Assembly: GCF_000512585.2 (NCBI RefSeq)
Contig: NC_089246.1
Span: forward strand, 310,001 to 374,000
Source: Kwoniella bestiolae CBS 10118
Taxonomy: Eukaryota > Basidiomycota > Tremellomycetes > Tremellales > Cryptococcaceae
Direction of reading: 5' to 3'
DNA: 64,000 bases
The translations under genes and the position numbers were made by a program. The notes below the pieces were generated by a model. That model made no database searches, was not told where the DNA came from, and worked only from the letters and a program-made list of their open reading frames with translations. The number at the start of each line of letters is the position of its first letter. Position 1 is the stretch's first letter. Below are positions 61,085-64,000 of the stretch, in pieces.

Positions 61085-61614
61085 GATGAGAGGAATGAAG
61101 CGGCAACGGCAACTATGATCGATTGATACCAGGTTGCCCTCCCGTCGCTCTGATCAGCCGCAAGATACTACCCAGATCGGAGACGAGTTACGATGTCTCG
61201 TTAAAGAAGCTTGGTATCTTGACAGTGATAATGGGAGGATGTGATAGTGACAAAGATGCACAAAGATGCACAAAGTTGAGGTCTGGTCCTGGCTTCACTT
61301 CATCCACTAATCTATCTCATCCAGGCACGTCCACAGATCAAACACGCGCTCGGGTCCTTGTTACGTAATGACGCACCTTCCGGTTAATCTCGGTGTTGTG
61401 GTAACCGAGCAAACTGATTGACAACATTCAGCTGGAGAGCGACAGTATGATAGGATGATAGGATGCATAGTACTTGCATCTATAGCATCTGTACATACTT
61501 TTATATCGACATCACCGAGCATACCAGTACCCTCGAAGATATACTTCATCACACCGTGCTTAGAGGCATTCTCACAAGGCAGCAGCGAGGTTGAATCTCT
61601 ACTCGACTCAAATA
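61085..61614. promoter_or_regulatory. Divergent intergenic region with small direct repeat
   Basis: 530 bp between opposing starts. Contains acaaagatgcacaaagatgc (61250-61275), a 10-nt unit in two and a half copies. No gene. Confidence 0.45.
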
Positions 61615-62430
61615 ATGCCCAAACCAACCCAAGAAGACCAAGATTTCTTCCAAAGCATAACAGGTTCAGCAGGCTACGGCAGCCACCTATCCCAGCATTT
61701 CACAATCCATGAGATTGACGAGGTACCTCCCGAGGATGAGAGGGGGTGGAGGAAGGTAGATGGGTTCAAAGTCAGTTTCAGGGGGAAAGTGACGGACGGT
61801 AAGTAAGGCTTTTTGTATCTCTGAGCTGTACCCCTAGTACAAGTATCCATCACTGACATCTCGCAGATATGTCTAATCTGAGTAGGAATATGCACGGGGC
61901 AATGTACTCTTGGATATTAGATACGTGAGTGTCACATCCTCAAATCCAAATTATGATACCACCATTCTACCTAGTCAATGGTTGTCTCGTTTTGCTTCAT
62001 ATGAACAACCTAGCTGATCCCACGACAGGATGACCTCAGCAGCTCTTATAGCCATCCACACACCTACTTTCTGGGGCTTACCAGATTTCGCCGGCGTAAC
62101 TCTCACAATGGAATTACAGTGTCTCAACGCTGCGCCTGTGAATACGGAATTACTGATCCAGGTGGAGATCGTTAAATGTTCTTTGAGATTGGCTAATGTG
62201 CGGTGCGAGGTGGGTTTATAAATCAGATACTATCACTTCACCTTGAATATCTGATAAAAGGGGAGAAAGGATTTGGTTTCTTGGTTATCGGGATGAGCTG
62301 ATTCTCTTGGAATATGAATTAGATCAAGGATTTCGATACTGGTAAGATATATGCTACGGGGACGCATCTGAAGATGCGGAAGGGACCTCAATCAGAGAAA
62401 GAGAAAAAGTCAATACCAGCCAAGTTGTAA
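61615..62430 (+). CDS. Hotdog-fold acyl-CoA thioesterase (PaaI/THEM2-like)
   Basis: Exons 61615-61798, 61867-61924, 62029-62209, 62323-62430; 176 aa, a usual size for a single hotdog domain. The core reads RNMHGAMYSWILDTMTSAAL: the short loop with His-Gly and the central helix ending in Asp-Thr, as in PaaI/4HBT thioesterases. It is followed by strands GVTLTMELQCLNAAPVNTEL and LLIQVEIVKCSLRLANVRCE, and the closing IYATGTHLKM. These enzymes hydrolyse acyl-CoA; the substrate cannot be inferred. Exon 1 gives a fungal-type N-terminal extension (GYGSHLSQHFTIHEI). Adjacent to GIR2, tail to tail. Confidence 0.82.
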
Positions 62431-62705
62431 TTTACCTATGAAAGTATCGGGAAAGGAGAAATGCGTTGTATCCGTAGATTCAGGTCCAACTGTGGTCATT
62501 GGGCAGATGAGATAGATGTCAGAGAAGTTATCTTTACATTAGGTGATTGATCTATATCAGTATATACATATGTATCACATATCGTCATCAAGACCAGCAA
62601 CTTCAGTCATAATCATCCTCGATGCTATCATCCTCTCGATACTGAAGGATACCACTAAACTAAATGTATCCGAAAATTCTCGCATAACCCTCCAGCTCCA
62701 GCGAC

Positions 62706-64000
62706 CTACTCATTATCGCTATCCCCATCATTAACCAATCCCCTCCTCCTCCTCTCCTCCTCTTCTTCCTCTTTACGTCGCTCTTCCTCTCTCTGCTCCC
62801 TCGTGTACTTCCTCATATCCACTTCTTCTACGCCTTCTTCGTATAACCCTTCGTCGGACGTGGCTAGCGCAGAGGAAGATTCGAATAGCTGGCGGCCTGG
62901 GGAGGTACAGCGAAGATTAGCTTGGGGTTGAACGAGTGGAGAGAGATTGATGATACTTGACACGGCCATCTCGATCCAGCTCTGGACAGAATGAAGCGCC
63001 AGGATGGATATCCAGATAATATCGATATACGGTAAAAGAACCCACCAGTCGGTCTCTCCTTCCTCTTCCTCCACTCCTCCCTCTCCTTGGGATTCAAAGC
63101 CTTCACTCTATCCTGCTCCTCCTTCTCCCTCTTGGCTCTTATCTCGGCGGTAAATGATTTCCGCCATTTATCAAATAGATCTCTGGTCAACGGTGTTCCC
63201 CTCGTACGAGCCGCTTCGGCCTGATCCATTGAGCGAAGACAAGGTGTCAGCAAGAGAGCGAATGAGGGATTCCTCGCACAGAAAGAAGAGAACAGGATGG
63301 TAGGTAATGTTGAATATAGTATGACCAGTCGTTGACTTACCTCCTCATACTCCCTCGTCCGCCTATCATCCTCCTCCTTCTCCTTCCTCGCTCGTTCCAC
63401 TATTAACAAAGCCAACGCCTCCTTCGCCGCTGAGGCTATCGTGAATGTCATGGCCATTCCTATCGACTCTTCGGCCTGAGGGATACATAAAGATTAGCTT
63501 ACCCCCCTGTGAATACATATAAGATATTATCTATATCCCGAATACCCAAGATGCCTAGTCACCCTACAATCATCGTTCCTCTGGAGAAATGGGAATAAAT
63601 ACTCACGATTTCCCTCAGATTATCCAACACAACATCTTCTTCCCCCTCCCTCAACTCCCCTTCACCCTCTATCTCCTGGAGGGACATGCTGGGTATCACA
63701 TCTGGATAGGTCTCGGGGTAATCTACGATCAACTGTATTGTGACTGCGATGGGGTCAGCACCGTACAAGAATATAGTTGTGACTGCCCGCTGAGTCTGGA
63801 TGTTTTGATGAGATGGGAATGTATTACGCACTAGGATCCGAGATGGACTGTTCTTCAGGTTCTATACGGATCGATACGGATGTTTCTGAAAGTTCTGCAA
63901 TACCAAGCAAAGGAACGTAAGCTCCGTCCTGGGTTGGCTCGAGCAGATACATCGGACGGGACCCACTTTCAAGCTCATCTGGGAATATCGACTCTAATAC
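62706..64000 (-). CDS. GIR2: RWD-domain protein GIR2/RWDD1, 5' end outside window
   Basis: Exons (3' to 5') 62706-62896, 63046-63220, 63341-63475, 63607-63743, 63832-63894 and 63967 to beyond 64000; partial. Gir2/RWDD1 binds Gcn1 and the Rbg2/DRG2 GTPase and tempers general amino acid control. RWD features: ESIFPDELEKLSETSVSIRI and VDYPETYPDVIPSMSL (the YPxxxP motif). The C-terminal half has RGTPLTRDLFDKWRKSF, a charged coiled helix, and GRQLFESSSALATSDEGLYE followed by EEVD, matching the RWDD1 tail. The intron at 63895-63966 (GTGGGT donor) was chosen over read-through because it joins DELE-K-LSETSVSI as in relatives. The first exon and start codon lie past the right edge. Confidence 0.88.

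Noticed and set aside
1..64000. tRNA, rRNA, CRISPR arrays, transposons
   Set aside because: Scanned gene-poor parts for GGTTCRANNCC boxes, regular spaced repeats and transposase or reverse-transcriptase motifs; none found by eye. A tRNAscan/Infernal and repeat-library search would be decisive.

Overview
The window looks like nuclear DNA of a basidiomycete yeast of the Tremellales (Cryptococcus/Kwoniella type). Genes are dense and split by many short introns (about 50-110 nt) with GTRNGT donors, CTRAC-like branch points and YAG acceptors. Several exons are only 9-30 nt long. Recognisable proteins include Pik1, Afg1, Ssd1, a BimC kinesin and a CPL1-domain secreted protein. I placed exon joints by hand and checked that the reading phase closes across every gene.

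Layout: (1) 0.1-2.0 kb: a proline-rich orphan (-) diverges from a UXT-like prefoldin (+), followed by 1.9 kb without an intact gene but with a minus-strand coding relic. (2) 3.9-16.7 kb: a 12-exon UDP-glycosyltransferase (+) followed by six intronless minus-strand genes (A-F) of one unknown family, a copied fragment of the glycosyltransferase last exon, and the flanks of a seventh, deleted member. (3) 17.8-34.0 kb: conserved housekeeping genes: PI 4-kinase (-), single-pass membrane protein (-), mitochondrial carrier (+), AFG1 ATPase (-), kinesin-5 (+). (4) 36.1-47 kb: CPL1-domain secreted cysteine-rich protein (+), YlxR/DUF448-like protein with a mitochondrial-type N-terminus (+), SSD1 (-). 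(5) 47.4-57.9 kb: bZIP factor (-) with a gene-poor stretch of almost 9 kb upstream that carries minus-strand splice donors. (6) 57.9-64 kb: large membrane-anchored orphan (-), hotdog thioesterase (+), GIR2/RWDD1 (-, cut by the window edge).

The most unusual part is 3.9-16.7 kb. The six array genes form three pairs (A/E, B/C, D/F). Their order, the copied UGT exon beside E and the matching flanks indicate that a module [UGT - type 1 - type 2 - type 3] was duplicated. One copy then lost nearly all of the UGT and the type-2 gene, and the other accumulated breaks in A and C. Genes B, D, E and F keep full frames. I do not recognise the family. It is intronless in an intron-rich genome and evolves by duplication and loss, which suggests a fast-evolving lineage-specific role; its biochemical function cannot be read from the sequence.

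The other genes cover ordinary cell biology: Golgi phosphoinositide signalling (PIK1), mitochondrial transport and quality control (carrier, AFG1, YlxR-like), spindle assembly (kinesin-5), mRNA control of wall and polarity (SSD1), transcription (bZIP), and translation-linked Gcn1/Rbg partners (GIR2).
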